From contig NZ_MACH01000086.1 of the NCBI RefSeq assembly GCF_001884065.1, forward strand, positions 22,528 through 86,527: 64,000 nucleotides of DNA. Reading direction: 5' to 3'. The position numbers and the translations under genes are program-made. Below the pieces are notes generated by a model. The model saw only the letters and a list, made by a program, of their open reading frames with translations. It made no database searches and was not told the origin of the DNA. Positions within the stretch are counted from its first letter, which is position 1. Each line of letters starts with the position of its first letter. This document shows positions 40,403 through 49,244 of the stretch, piece after piece. Source of the DNA: Bacillus proteolyticus. GTDB lineage: Bacteria; Bacillota; Bacilli; Bacillales; Bacillaceae_G.

Positions 40403-41644
40403 CTACACAAGATTATTCAATTCCATCTCATTTAAACTTCCAACAACAATATTTCCTTTATATACGACTAGACGTTTCTCTGTTTGACGGGCTACTGCTT
40501 CAGCGACGCATGTTGCATTCGTTAAAACAAAACTTGCTTCATCCCCTACATTCGGCCATACTCGCTTTCCTTCATTGTTTAACGTTTCTTTTCCTCCCGT
40601 AATAAAACGAAGTGCCTTTCCTAACGACCTTTCGTCACTCCACCCAAAACGCTCGGCTAATCGATTTACCTTTTGAAGCATATCACCTGTTCCGAATGGC
40701 GACCAATGATCTGTAATACTATCATTTCCTAATGAAACTTTAACACCCTTTTTATCTAATAACGGAATAGGGATTACTTGTTTACCAATTGGCACGGTTG
40801 AAGTAATATCAATTTTTAAAGCCGCTAGTCTTTCTGCCACTTCTTCAACTTCTCTATCAGTAACACCACCAAGTCCAAGCGCATGACTAATTGTTACACG
40901 ACCTTGCCACCCCGCTTCTTCTGTTAAGCTTGCCAATCTTTTCATCGTAAACGTTCCAAGATTATTTGCATCATGCAGATGAATATCAACATCCGCATTA
41001 AACTCTACTGCGATATCCATAATCGTATGTAATGATTTTTCAATGTCATTATCTACTGTAGCTGGGTCCACTCCGCCGACTAGATGCGCACCCATACGCA
41101 TCGCATCTTTCACAAGTTGCACAGAATTACTGCGCAATAATCCATGTTGCGGAAAAGCAACGATTCTACCAGACATCCGATCTTTATATGTTTCTAACGC
41201 CGCTAACGTCGCCTCCAAATTACCAAGTCCAATAATTGGATCAACATTACAATGCGTTCTAATATTCGTTGCACCATTTCGAAGCAGCAACTCTAGCATA
41301 TTCTCCGCCCTATCTTGAGCAGTTGCTAATTGCTTTGGCAAAATCGTTTCTTCTTCTTTAAAACGAGTAAAAATATTTTCTGCTGGCATGCTAGCTTTCC
41401 AAGGACCACTATAATATGTTTTATCAATGTGAATATGCATCTCTTCGAAAGCTGGCAAAATTAATAAGCGATTGGCATCAAGAGTTACTATCCCTTCCTC
41501 TTGAACAACACCTGCTATAATTTTTTTAATTCGCCCATCTTCAATGAGTAAACTACATAATTCTGTTTCTGTTCGTGAAATTTCCCCTTCTTCATATGTA
41601 TACCCTGATTCAAGCATTACATTAGTCAACCAATATACTGTCAT
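40403..41644 (-). CDS. Cytosine deaminase-like metal-dependent amidohydrolase
   Basis: 413 residues of the cytosine deaminase/AtzC-like branch. Metal ligands HIHID (about 70-74), HLHD (near 204), SHALGLG (near 236) and the [17 protein letters not shown] aspartate (near 300). The CodA proton-shuttle motif HCDE is HLHD here, so the exact substrate may not be cytosine. Neighbour permease points to a nucleobase or related N-heterocycle. Confidence 0.8.
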   Translation of the reverse strand: MTVYWLTNVMLESGYTYEEGEISRTETELCSLLIEDGRIKKIIAGVVQEEGIVTLDANRLLILPAFEEMHIHIDKTYYSGPWKASMPAENIFTRFKEEETILPKQLATAQDRAENMLELLLRNGATNIRTHCNVDPIIGLGNLEATLAALETYKDRMSGRIVAFPQHGLLRSNSVQLVKDAMRMGAHLVGGVDPATVDNDIEKSLHTIMDIAVEFNADVDIHLHDANNLGTFTMKRLASLTEEAGWQGRVTISHALGLGGVTDREVEEVAERLAALKIDITSTVPIGKQVIPIPLLDKKGVKVSLGNDSITDHWSPFGTGDMLQKVNRLAERFGWSDERSLGKALRFITGGKETLNNEGKRVWPNVGDEASFVLTNATCVAEAVARQTEKRLVVYKGNIVVGSLNEMELNNLV

Positions 41645-41833
41645 CTCTATTTCCCCACCCTTTATTAAAAATCATCTTACATCTCTTATCTATAATTTTA
41701 ATATCAACTGAAAATTAAGACAATTAATACGACCGTTTCCTAAAATAAATGTAATACAACCTCATAGTCTTCTCATAAATTTCCATATAGAATAGAAGTA
41801 TGTAGTTTGATATAAAAAGGAGTTGATCGTAAT

Positions 41834-42019
41834 ATGTCAAAAAAATTATGTAAGTCCGAAACCGATAAAATGTTATTTGGTATTTGTGGTGGTTTAGGAG
41901 AATATTTTGATATTAGCTCTACTCTCATTCGTATCATTTGGGTCATTGCAGTTTTATGTTTCGGGACAGGATTTTTAGTCTATTTTATTTGTTTATTACT
42001 TATGCCACGTTCGTACTAA
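41834..42019 (+). CDS. PspC-domain small membrane protein
   Basis: 61 residues: KTDKMLFGICGGLGEYFDI is the PspC signature, followed by one membrane helix (IIWVIAVLCFGTGFLVYFICLLLMP). PspC proteins are linked to envelope stress, but single-domain Bacillus members are uncharacterised. AAGGAG site before the ATG. Stands alone. Confidence 0.88.
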   Translation: MSKKLCKSETDKMLFGICGGLGEYFDISSTLIRIIWVIAVLCFGTGFLVYFICLLLMPRSY

Positions 42020-42055
42020 CGGCATCTCCTCATATACTTAAGAAGAGCATATAAA

Positions 42056-42090
42056 AAATCACCTATAGAATTCTTTTCTATAGGTGATTT
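42056..42090. terminator. Bidirectional terminator, PspC gene and XRE regulator
   Basis: Perfect 15-bp stem AAATCACCTATAGAA / TTCTATAGGTGATTT with T runs on both strands. Confidence 0.88.
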
Positions 42091-42092
42091 TT

Positions 42093-42665
42093 TCATGAAG
42101 AATATTTCATCGTTAAATGTAATACCGCCACTTCATCCTCTTGATTTTTATAAGTATGTTTCTTATTCGCTTCAAATTGAATAGAGTCAAACTCATTTAA
42201 TTCGTATACATCATTCTCCACTTGAATAGATACTTTCCCTTTCATTACCGTTACAAGCTCAATAGCACCTTCATGATGAGCTTCCGGTTCATATATACTA
42301 TTCGCCCTTAAACAAGCACGGTGCATTTCCATCCCTGTTTCTTTCGTGTAACGGAACATCGTTTCTAAATGCCATGCTTGTCCTACATCTACTGCAAATC
42401 CTTCTCCACAGCGCGCAACAGCTACAGGTTCTCCAACAACCATTAATCTCGATAAAGGAATTGATAACCCTTTCGTTATTTTCCAAATGACAGCTAACGT
42501 CGGATTCGTTTCTCCTCTTTCGATCTTTCCCAACGTTAATTTACTCACACCTGTTTTTTGGGCTAACTCTTCTAAACTTAATTTTTTTTCATTTCGAATT
42601 TGTCTTAATAACTGACCTACTTGCTGAATGACTTCTTTCGTTTGCATATCTTCATTTTCTTTCAT
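42093..42665 (-). CDS. XRE-family regulator with cupin domain
   Basis: 190 residues: N-terminal helix-turn-helix (LSLEELAQKTGVSKLTLGKIERGE, about 30-53) and C-terminal cupin (HHEGAIELVTVMKGKVSIQV, about 125-145) likely to sense a small ligand. AAGGTGG site 8 nt before ATG. Divergent from a DMT-family efflux gene across 100 bp with an inverted repeat, so it probably controls that gene. Confidence 0.88.
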   Translation of the reverse strand: MKENEDMQTKEVIQQVGQLLRQIRNEKKLSLEELAQKTGVSKLTLGKIERGETNPTLAVIWKITKGLSIPLSRLMVVGEPVAVARCGEGFAVDVGQAWHLETMFRYTKETGMEMHRACLRANSIYEPEAHHEGAIELVTVMKGKVSIQVENDVYELNEFDSIQFEANKKHTYKNQEDEVAVLHLTMKYSS

Positions 42666-42710
42666 CTATAAAACCACCTTAAAGTATAAAATAGTTTACT
42701 TTTATCACAC

Positions 42711-42734
42711 TTATGTATATTATACTATACATAA
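42711..42734. promoter_or_regulatory. Inverted repeat in the XRE-cupin / DMT divergent promoter
   Basis: TTATGTATA and TATACATAA, perfect 9-bp arms 6 bp apart. Placed 32 bp before the transporter ATG and 46 bp before the regulator ATG; a candidate operator for the XRE-cupin protein. A second, shorter repeat AAAGTA / TACTTT lies at 42681-42702. Confidence 0.55.
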
Positions 42735-42765
42735 TGATTTACTTCCAAAAGGAGTGTTATATTTC

Positions 42766-43731
42766 ATGCGCGCAATATTATTAGGGCTTTTATCATCAGC
42801 CTTTTTTTCTGCAACCTTTATTATTAATAGAGCGATGAATGTATCTGGAACAAGCTGGGCTTGGACAGCTTCCTTCCGCTTTTTATTCGCTCTCCCTATT
42901 TTATTCCTTATCGTTTTATTTCGCAAAAACTTAAGAGGTTTATGGGAAGAGTTAAAAAAACATCCATTTATGTGGATTGGATGGGGTTCTGTTGCAGGGA
43001 TTGGTTTCTATTCTTTATTAAGTTTCGCAGCTGTTTTTTCTCCAGCTTGGCTCGTTGCTGGAACTTGGCAAGTTACGATATTAGCAGGTTTACTTTTATC
43101 ACCACTATTTTTCGTGAAAATAGAGACACAGTCAGGTACGAAACTTGTACGCGGAAAAATTCCACTTCGTAGTTTATATGTAGCATTATTTATTTTACTT
43201 GGTGTAATTTGTATGCAAGCAACTGCAGCAGGTCATATTACAATGACGCAGTTCATTTCGGGTTTTTTACCTGTCGTATTAGCTGCATTCTTATATCCGT
43301 TCGGCAATCGAAAAATGATGGAACTTGTTGGCGGACGTCTTGATACATTCCAACGTGTATTAGGAATGGCAATTGGAAGTCTTCCTATTACAATTCTCCT
43401 TGGTATATACGGCTTTGCCACTACTGGTATTCCATCATCAACTCAAATGCTTCAAGGTTTTTTGTTAGCACTATGTTCTGGAGTCATTGCGACGATGACA
43501 TTCTTTTTTGCTACTGATTTAGCAAAAGACAATCTTGCTTTACTTGGAGCTGTTGAAGCAACACAAGCTGGAACGATGGTCTTTACCGTGCTTGGTGAGA
43601 TTATTTTCTTGAATGGTTCATTCCCTGGTGGTCTTTCCCTACTCGGAATGATTATTATTATGTTAGGAATGGTTGCGAATAGTATTTTAAACCGTTCTGC
43701 TCCAGTCATTAAACAGAAAAAATCGGCATAA
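42766..43731 (+). CDS. DMT-superfamily multidrug efflux-type transporter
   Basis: 321 residues, ten hydrophobic helices in two halves, of the multidrug resistance efflux transporter branch of the DMT/EamA superfamily. N-terminal LLGLLSSAFFSATFIINRAM. ATG 42766 with AAAAGGAG; the frame opens 46 codons earlier across the divergent promoter and is rejected. Substrate unknown. Confidence 0.85.
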   Translation: MRAILLGLLSSAFFSATFIINRAMNVSGTSWAWTASFRFLFALPILFLIVLFRKNLRGLWEELKKHPFMWIGWGSVAGIGFYSLLSFAAVFSPAWLVAGTWQVTILAGLLLSPLFFVKIETQSGTKLVRGKIPLRSLYVALFILLGVICMQATAAGHITMTQFISGFLPVVLAAFLYPFGNRKMMELVGGRLDTFQRVLGMAIGSLPITILLGIYGFATTGIPSSTQMLQGFLLALCSGVIATMTFFFATDLAKDNLALLGAVEATQAGTMVFTVLGEIIFLNGSFPGGLSLLGMIIIMLGMVANSILNRSAPVIKQKKSA

Positions 43732-43737
43732 AAAAGA

Positions 43738-43764
43738 GTATGGTTCTATAACAATGAACCATAC
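43738..43764 (+). terminator. Terminator after the DMT transporter
   Basis: GTATGGTTC / GAACCATAC perfect stem, then CCTTTTTATT. Confidence 0.85.
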
Positions 43765-43872
43765 CCTTTTTATTGTCCCCCTATTTCGCCTTATCAGAAT
43801 AGTATTTTATTGGCTGTTTATACTAAAACCTATGTTATAATACGTTTCATGCGCATTAATAGGAGGTAAATT

Positions 43873-44538
43873 ATGTTAAAAAAAGCAATCGCTGAATTTA
43901 TTGGTACATTTGTACTTGTATTATTCGGAACTGGAGTAGCTGTCACTGGCGGCGGAATTGAAGGAATTGGAACATTAGGAATCGCTATGGCTTTCGGTCT
44001 ATCTATTGTCGCAATGGCTTATAGTATCGGAACAATTTCTGGATGTCACATTAACCCAGCAGTATCTGTAGCTATGTTCATCAACAAAAGAATGAACGCT
44101 ACGGAACTTTGTTATTATGTATTAGCTCAAATTTTAGGTGGTTTATTAGGAACTGCAACGTTAGTAACAATTTTACGCTCTGCTAAAACACCTTTAGATA
44201 ATTTAGGACAAAATGGTTTTGGTACTCTTGGTTTATCTGGAGCATTTTTAGTTGAGTTCGTTTTAACTTTCGTATTTATTTTAGTAATCGTGGCTGTAAC
44301 AGGTAAAAAAGGAAGTTCTTCTTTAGCAGGACTAGTAATTGGTTTCACATTAGTTTTAATCCACTTATTAGGAATTCCGTTAACTGGAACATCTGTTAAC
44401 CCAGCTCGTAGTATCGCACCAGCTTTATTTGTTGGTGGAGAAGCACTTTCTCAACTATGGGTATTCATCGTAGCACCAATTCTTGGTGGTATCGTAGCAG
44501 CTGTTGTAGGGAAATTTATTTTAAATACTGAAAAATAG
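43873..44538 (+). CDS. Aquaporin (MIP family, AqpZ-like)
   Basis: 221 residues, six membrane helices and two half-helices with NPA motifs: GCHINPAVSVAMF (NPA at about residue 59-61) and SVNPARSIAPALF (about 176-178). Arginine after the second NPA and histidine in the GIPLTGTS region suggest a water-selective channel rather than a glycerol facilitator; this is inference. TAGGAGG site before ATG. Confidence 0.9.
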   Translation: MLKKAIAEFIGTFVLVLFGTGVAVTGGGIEGIGTLGIAMAFGLSIVAMAYSIGTISGCHINPAVSVAMFINKRMNATELCYYVLAQILGGLLGTATLVTILRSAKTPLDNLGQNGFGTLGLSGAFLVEFVLTFVFILVIVAVTGKKGSSSLAGLVIGFTLVLIHLLGIPLTGTSVNPARSIAPALFVGGEALSQLWVFIVAPILGGIVAAVVGKFILNTEK

Positions 44539-44565
44539 AATTTTCAATATTTCTGAATAAAAAAA

Positions 44566-44594
44566 GGCGAGCCCTCATTATGAGGAAGCTCGCT
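44566..44594. terminator. Bidirectional terminator, aquaporin and Rrf2 regulator
   Basis: GCGAGC / GCTCGC outer stem with inner CCTCA / TGAGG, T runs on both strands. Confidence 0.85.
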
Positions 44595-44597
44595 TTT

Positions 44598-45029
44598 TTA
44601 TTCTTTCATTTTAGACTTTAAATTTGTAACTAATTGGTCTACTGTTACATTTGCAAGTACGTTTTCCATCGCTTCTTGCGCTTGCATCAAAATAATTTCT
44701 AATACTGATTGAATATTAGCTCCTACTGGACATTCAATGTTGGGATTTTCATGGAAGGAAAATAGCTGTCCTTCTTCTACTACTTCCACTGCTTTATATA
44801 CATCAAGTAATGTAATTTCTTCTAAATCACGAGCAAGTGTCGTACCACCTTTACCAGCTTGTACATCAACAAGTCCTGCTCTCTTCAACATTCCTGTAAT
44901 GCGACGAATCACAACTGGATTTGTATTCACACTACCAGCAATCCATTCAGAGGTACAGCGAGAGTTTCGATCTATCGCAAGTAACGTCAGCATATGAACA
45001 CCTACTGTAAACCGACTACTAATTCCCAT
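44598..45029 (-). CDS. Rrf2-family transcriptional regulator
   Basis: 143 residues: winged helix with ISSRFTVGVHMLTLLAI and RRITGMLKRAGLVDVQAGKGG (about 42-62). It resembles B. subtilis YwnA. Only one cysteine (ECPVGANI, about 104), so it lacks the three-cysteine cluster of IscR/NsrR and is unlikely to bind Fe-S. ATG 45029 with AAAGGAGGG site; frame opens 13 codons earlier. Target genes unknown. Confidence 0.85.
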   Translation of the reverse strand: MGISSRFTVGVHMLTLLAIDRNSRCTSEWIAGSVNTNPVVIRRITGMLKRAGLVDVQAGKGGTTLARDLEEITLLDVYKAVEVVEEGQLFSFHENPNIECPVGANIQSVLEIILMQAQEAMENVLANVTVDQLVTNLKSKMKE

Positions 45030-45108
45030 CTGCACACCCTCCTTTGTATTCATTCTATTAAAAGACAACTCTTATTATTATATACTATTTTTAATTTATA
45101 CATAAAGA

Positions 45109-45141
45109 AAAAGCATGATTCCATTAGAAAATCATGCTTTT
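45109..45141 (-). terminator. Terminator after natB
   Basis: AAAAGCATGATT / AATCATGCTTTT stem beside the natB stop; T runs on both sides. Confidence 0.85.
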
Positions 45142-45147
45142 CTCTCC

Positions 45148-46374
45148 TTATTGACGCTTTATAAATTTTGCTAAATCTTTAAATTTCACTTTGTCGGAGT
45201 AATTCATTACACCGTTTACGTAAATGCGACTTGTAACAGCATTTAATATACCAATTGTCGCCAATAAAACTATTAATGTTATCGTAATCTCTAACATACC
45301 TGCTTCACCGGCTACAATCCGTGAGAAGGTGACCATCGGTGTGAAAAACGGAACATACGAACTTACAACAACAATAGTACTATTCGGATCACTTAATGAT
45401 TTAATACTAATGAAGAATGCAGCCATAATCAAAATCATTACCGGGAAAGATACCGCTTGTAAATCCTCTGTCTTAGACACAACAGCTCCAGCCGCAGCGT
45501 ACATCATCGCATAAAGTAAATATCCCGTAATGAAATAGACAAGAAACATGCTTATAACCTTTGCATCTAATTTTGTAAAGTCAATTGGAACACCAAATAA
45601 TGAGGCACTTTCTAAATCGACCCAACCTAGCAAATAAGGAATAAGGTAACCACACGCCAATATTACAAGTTGCAATAACGCCGTTGAAACAACCGCTAAA
45701 ATTTTCGCATACATCATCGTAAGTGGCTTTACTTTCGGAAGCATTACTTCCATTACACGTGACGCCTTTTCAGATGCAATATTCATTGCGATTGTATTTC
45801 CGAAAGCTACAATAAACATATACAAAGCAAATGTAAAGAAATACGCAATTCCGAAAGAAGATGTACGATCTTTTATCGCTTCTTGCTTCACTTGAATTTC
45901 TGCTTGTAATTGCTGCGCAATTTCTGGTGAAACATTATTTTTTGCAATCGTCACCATCGTATATTGTTGTTTTAAATAGCCTGCCATAATTGCAGAAGTT
46001 GCTTGGCTTGGAAATCCATTATACATATATGTAACCGCTGGAGCCCCATCCTTTTCCGTCACATGGAATAGACCATCTAAATCGCCTTCTTCTACTTGTT
46101 TATGGTATTTATCAAAATCATTATTTGAACCAACCGTTATTTTTGCTGATGGTAATAGCTTATTTAGCTCTTCTTTTTGTACTTTGTATGTGGAGCTCTC
46201 TACTACAACTGCAATTTTATCTTTATCCTTATTTTTATCATCGCCTGAAGTAAAATGATTAAATGCAAAAATCCCAAACACAACTAAAAATAAAATCGCA
46301 CTCGTAATTAATGATTTTTTAGATAAAAATGCTTCTTTAAAATAAAATGAAAATACATGAGAAAATTTACGCAT
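45148..46374 (-). CDS. natB: ABC transporter permease NatB
   Basis: 408 residues: one N-terminal helix (about 22-40), a large extracytoplasmic domain (about 45-170), then five or six helices, the ABC-2 NatB/YhaP form. Paired with the upstream ATPase (2 bp gap). The named B. subtilis pair exports Na+, but many homologues export other solutes, so function is by family. Confidence 0.85.
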   Translation of the reverse strand: MRKFSHVFSFYFKEAFLSKKSLITSAILFLVVFGIFAFNHFTSGDDKNKDKDKIAVVVESSTYKVQKEELNKLLPSAKITVGSNNDFDKYHKQVEEGDLDGLFHVTEKDGAPAVTYMYNGFPSQATSAIMAGYLKQQYTMVTIAKNNVSPEIAQQLQAEIQVKQEAIKDRTSSFGIAYFFTFALYMFIVAFGNTIAMNIASEKASRVMEVMLPKVKPLTMMYAKILAVVSTALLQLVILACGYLIPYLLGWVDLESASLFGVPIDFTKLDAKVISMFLVYFITGYLLYAMMYAAAGAVVSKTEDLQAVSFPVMILIMAAFFISIKSLSDPNSTIVVVSSYVPFFTPMVTFSRIVAGEAGMLEITITLIVLLATIGILNAVTSRIYVNGVMNYSDKVKFKDLAKFIKRQ

Positions 46375-46376
46375 CT

Positions 46377-47261
46377 TTATTTCGCCCTCTCTACAAAGAT
46401 TTCGTTTAACGTCGGCTCTAACATTTTAAATTGGCGTAAGGTAACACCTTGTTCTTGCAATTGTTGTAAAATCTTTAGAGCTTCTGCATCATCTTGTACT
46501 TGCACATAAAGAAGGCCTTGTTGTTTTTCATATGATACATGTATAGCTGCTAATCCCTTCTCATTCTCTTCTGTATCTTCAATCGTTAAATTACGAAAAC
46601 CGTATTCTTTTTTAATATCACTTAACTGGCCTTTTACGACTGCTTCGCCTTTTTTCAAAATACATACATGTTGGCAAAAGGCCTCTACTTGTTCCATACG
46701 ATGACTTGATAAAATAATCGTCTTTCCGCTCTGTACTTGTTCTTCAATAATGCTAGCTAACATCCCAGCATTAACTGGATCCAGTCCGCTAAACGGTTCA
46801 TCCAAAATAAGAAGTTCAGGATTATGAAGAAGGGCAGCAATTAATTGGATTTTTTGCTGATTCCCTTTTGAAAGCTCTCCAGCCGTCTTAAATTTATATT
46901 CTGGTATTGCTAATCGCTCTAACCAGTGATCGATAGCAATATCTACTTCTTTCTTCGTCATTCCTTCTAATCTACCAAAATAACGCAATTGATCTATTAC
47001 TCTACTTTTTGTATATAAACCTCTCTCCTCTGGTAAATATCCAATTGTCACCCCGCTATTACCAAATGTTTTTCCATCCCATGTAATAGAGCCTTCATTA
47101 GGTGTTAATAATCCGAGAAGCATCTTGATTGTTGTTGTTTTCCCTGCACCATTTCGTCCAAGCAATCCTAGCACTTCACCTTTTGGTAACGAAATTTGCA
47201 AACCGTTAACTGCTTTTGATTCTCCAAATAGTTTCGTTAAATTTTGAATTTGTAAACTCAA
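46377..47261 (-). CDS. natA: ABC transporter ATP-binding protein NatA
   Basis: 294 residues. Walker A GLLGRNGAGKTTT (about 32-44), signature LSKGNQQKIQL, Walker B LLILDEPFSGLDP, H-loop SSHRM. TTG start at 47261 has AAGGGGAGG 9 nt upstream and gives the usual start LSLQIQNLTKLFG; an ATG at 47288 precedes the site and is rejected. A perfect 30-bp palindrome lies 58 bp upstream. natA and natB form one operon. Confidence 0.9.
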   Translation of the reverse strand: MSLQIQNLTKLFGESKAVNGLQISLPKGEVLGLLGRNGAGKTTTIKMLLGLLTPNEGSITWDGKTFGNSGVTIGYLPEERGLYTKSRVIDQLRYFGRLEGMTKKEVDIAIDHWLERLAIPEYKFKTAGELSKGNQQKIQLIAALLHNPELLILDEPFSGLDPVNAGMLASIIEEQVQSGKTIILSSHRMEQVEAFCQHVCILKKGEAVVKGQLSDIKKEYGFRNLTIEDTEENEKGLAAIHVSYEKQQGLLYVQVQDDAEALKILQQLQEQGVTLRQFKMLEPTLNEIFVERAK

Positions 47262-47603
47262 AGTATAAAGCCTCCCCTTTAGTATCATTCGTACTCTCTG
47301 TTAAATCCTATGATTGTTCAGAATGAAATATAGTACTATATTTCATTCTCTTATATGTATCACTACACCTAATCCATCATTTGTTTCATTTAGTTAAAAC
47401 TGTAAATAAAAACCTTATTTCTGTCAATTATAATTGTCATTACAACAATACAACTTGTCAAAACAGGTATTATTATTTAACTCACCTTTCTAATATAGGA
47501 CAGACTACTATATATACAAAAGACAATATGCAAATGTTCATAAAAAAATATTATTTTTCGATATATAATATTAAATGATTTTCTAACATCAAGGAGGATA
47601 CAT
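47262..47603. other. Intergenic region between natA and the HAD phosphatase gene
   Basis: 342 bp, divergent promoters expected. Contains the 30-bp palindrome (47320-47349) near natA; the rest is AT-rich with no gene recognised. Confidence 0.6.
47320..47349. promoter_or_regulatory. Perfect 30-bp palindrome upstream of natAB
   Basis: Half-site AGAATGAAATATAGT followed directly by its exact reverse complement, with no spacer. Located 58 bp before the natA start and lacking a T tail or a nearby gene end, so an operator is likelier than a terminator. Confidence 0.6.
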
Positions 47604-48431
47604 ATGAAGATGAAGAGGGGCATTACCACTTTATTATCTGCAGCAGTTCTATCTACATCACTTGTAGCATGTTCAGGAACACCAGAGAAAACAGTGGCAA
47701 AAGAAGAAAAAGTAAAATTAACAGACCAGCAATTAATGGCTGATTTATGGTATCAAACAGCTGGTGAAACGAAAGCACTTTACTACCAAGGATACAATAT
47801 TGGTCAATTGAAGCTTGATGCAGCTCTTGCAAAAGGGACAGAGAAAAAACCTGCTATCGTACTTGATTTAGATGAAACTGTTTTAGACAACAGTCCTCAT
47901 CAAGCAATGAGCGTAAAAACAGGAAAAGGCTATCCTTACAAATGGGATGACTGGATTAATAAGGCTGAAGCTGAGGCCCTTCCAGGCTCAATTGATTTCT
48001 TAAAATATACAGAATCTAAAGGTGTAGATATTTACTACATCTCAAATCGTAAAACGAACCAACTAGATGCAACAATTAAAAACCTTGAGCATGTAGGTGC
48101 TCCTCAAGCAACGAAAGAACATATATTACTACAAGATCCAAAAGAAAAAGGAAAAGAAAAACGCCGTGAACTCGTTTCACAAACACATGATATTGTCTTA
48201 TTCTTCGGTGATAACTTATCTGATTTCACTGGTTTTGATGGAAAATCTGTAACAGATCGTAATCAAACAGTAGCAAATTCAAAAGCACAATTTGGTGAGA
48301 AATTCATTATTTTCCCGAATCCAATGTATGGTGATTGGGAAGGCGCTTTATATGATTATGATTTCAAAAAATCAGATACAGAAAAAGATAAAATTCGTCG
48401 CGACAACTTAAAATCATTTGATACAAAATAA
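47604..48431 (+). CDS. Acid phosphatase lipoprotein, HAD IIIB, e(P4)-like
   Basis: 275 residues. Lipoprotein signal with lipobox LVACSG (Cys at about 23), then HAD motif I LDLDETVLDN (about 92-101), motif II YISNRK, motif III FFGDNLSDF. Homologues of 5'-nucleotidase lipoprotein e(P4) release phosphate from nucleotides at the cell surface. GGAGGAT site before the ATG. Monocistronic. Confidence 0.92.
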   Translation: MKMKRGITTLLSAAVLSTSLVACSGTPEKTVAKEEKVKLTDQQLMADLWYQTAGETKALYYQGYNIGQLKLDAALAKGTEKKPAIVLDLDETVLDNSPHQAMSVKTGKGYPYKWDDWINKAEAEALPGSIDFLKYTESKGVDIYYISNRKTNQLDATIKNLEHVGAPQATKEHILLQDPKEKGKEKRRELVSQTHDIVLFFGDNLSDFTGFDGKSVTDRNQTVANSKAQFGEKFIIFPNPMYGDWEGALYDYDFKKSDTEKDKIRRDNLKSFDTK

Positions 48432-48459
48432 AAGAGGATGGCTTTCGCCACCCTCTTTT
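48431..48459. terminator. Terminator shared by HAD phosphatase and motB
   Basis: AAAGAGG-TGGC arms paired with GCCA-CCTCTTT; fully paired (with G-T) on the minus strand, one A-C mismatch on the plus strand. Overlaps the motB stop. Confidence 0.8.
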
Positions 48460-48928
48460 ATTTTTCCTTCTCTGTTAAAGGCAAGATAAACACTTCCACA
48501 CGTCTATTCTTTGCCTTTCCTTCTTGTTTATCATTTTTATCAATTGAACGATATTCTCCATAACCAATTGCACTAAAACTTTCTGGTGGCAACTCTTTAT
48601 TTTGAAGCAATACTTGCATAAAATTCACAGCGCGCTGTGTACTCAATTCCCAGTTTGATGCAAATTTTGCATTCGCAATCGGAACATTATCAGTGTGACC
48701 AGATACAGTTATTTCACGAGGAGCTGCTGAAACAAGTACATTAGACATTTCTTTTGCAATTCCCAATGATTCCAACTTTACATCTGCTTTCCCCGAATCA
48801 AACAGCACATTCTCTAGTATTGTCACCATTAATCCCTTTTCAGTTAATTTAGTTTGAAAAGCAGAGGATAATTGGTTCTCATTAATATATTGATCAATCT
48901 TTTTTTGTAATGCTTTTAACTCAGCCAT
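48458..48928 (-). pseudogene. motB: MotB C-terminal part (OmpA domain), separated by a frameshift
   Basis: 156 codons carrying the OmpA/MotB peptidoglycan-binding domain: VLFDSGKADVKLESL, SGHTDNVPI, NWELSTQRAVNF, GYGEYRSI, KNRRVEVFILP. Together with 48921-49244 it makes a normal MotB of about 260 residues, but the two lie in different frames. The break is an A7 run (plus strand T 48932-48938); with six A the frame would read KKEMAELKALQKK through. An ATG at 48928 overlaps the upstream stop and could allow separate translation, but its ribosome site is poor. See the finding on this locus. Confidence 0.8.
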
Positions 48929-49244
48929 CTCTTTTTTTCTTCGGCTCTAGCTTCTTCTTGTTTTTTTCTTGTTCCGCCTCAAGACCACTTGCTGATAATC
49001 CTTTTTCATCATTTGGCTTTTGATCACTTAAAAACTCTTTATTTCCTGTTCCACCTGCTAGTTCACTGCGAAAAGCTACTGCCATCTGTTTAAATTTCTC
49101 AGCATCTATACTACTCATTGCAAATAAAACAATAAACAATGCAAACAACAGCGTTAGCATATCAGCATACGGAATTAACCACGTTTCATCAATATGTTCG
49201 TCATGCTTTTTCTTTTTACTTCTTCTATTCTTCCTACTCCGCAT
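48921..49244 (-). pseudogene. motB: MotB N-terminal part (membrane segment), truncated by a frameshift
   Basis: 107 codons: basic N-terminus, then DETWLIPYADMLTLLFALFI, the single membrane helix with the ion-conducting aspartate (YAD, about residue 27) and the following plug segment. The chain ends at a TGA after KKLEPKKKRDG, before the OmpA domain. Resembles B. subtilis MotB (HVDESWLVPYADILTLLLAL). Its start overlaps the motA end by 11 bp, so stator genes are co-translated. Confidence 0.8.

Noticed and set aside
42628-42765. 46-codon upstream extension of the DMT transporter
   Set aside because: Runs through the divergent promoter and into the XRE regulator; the ATG at 42766 has its own AAAAGGAG.
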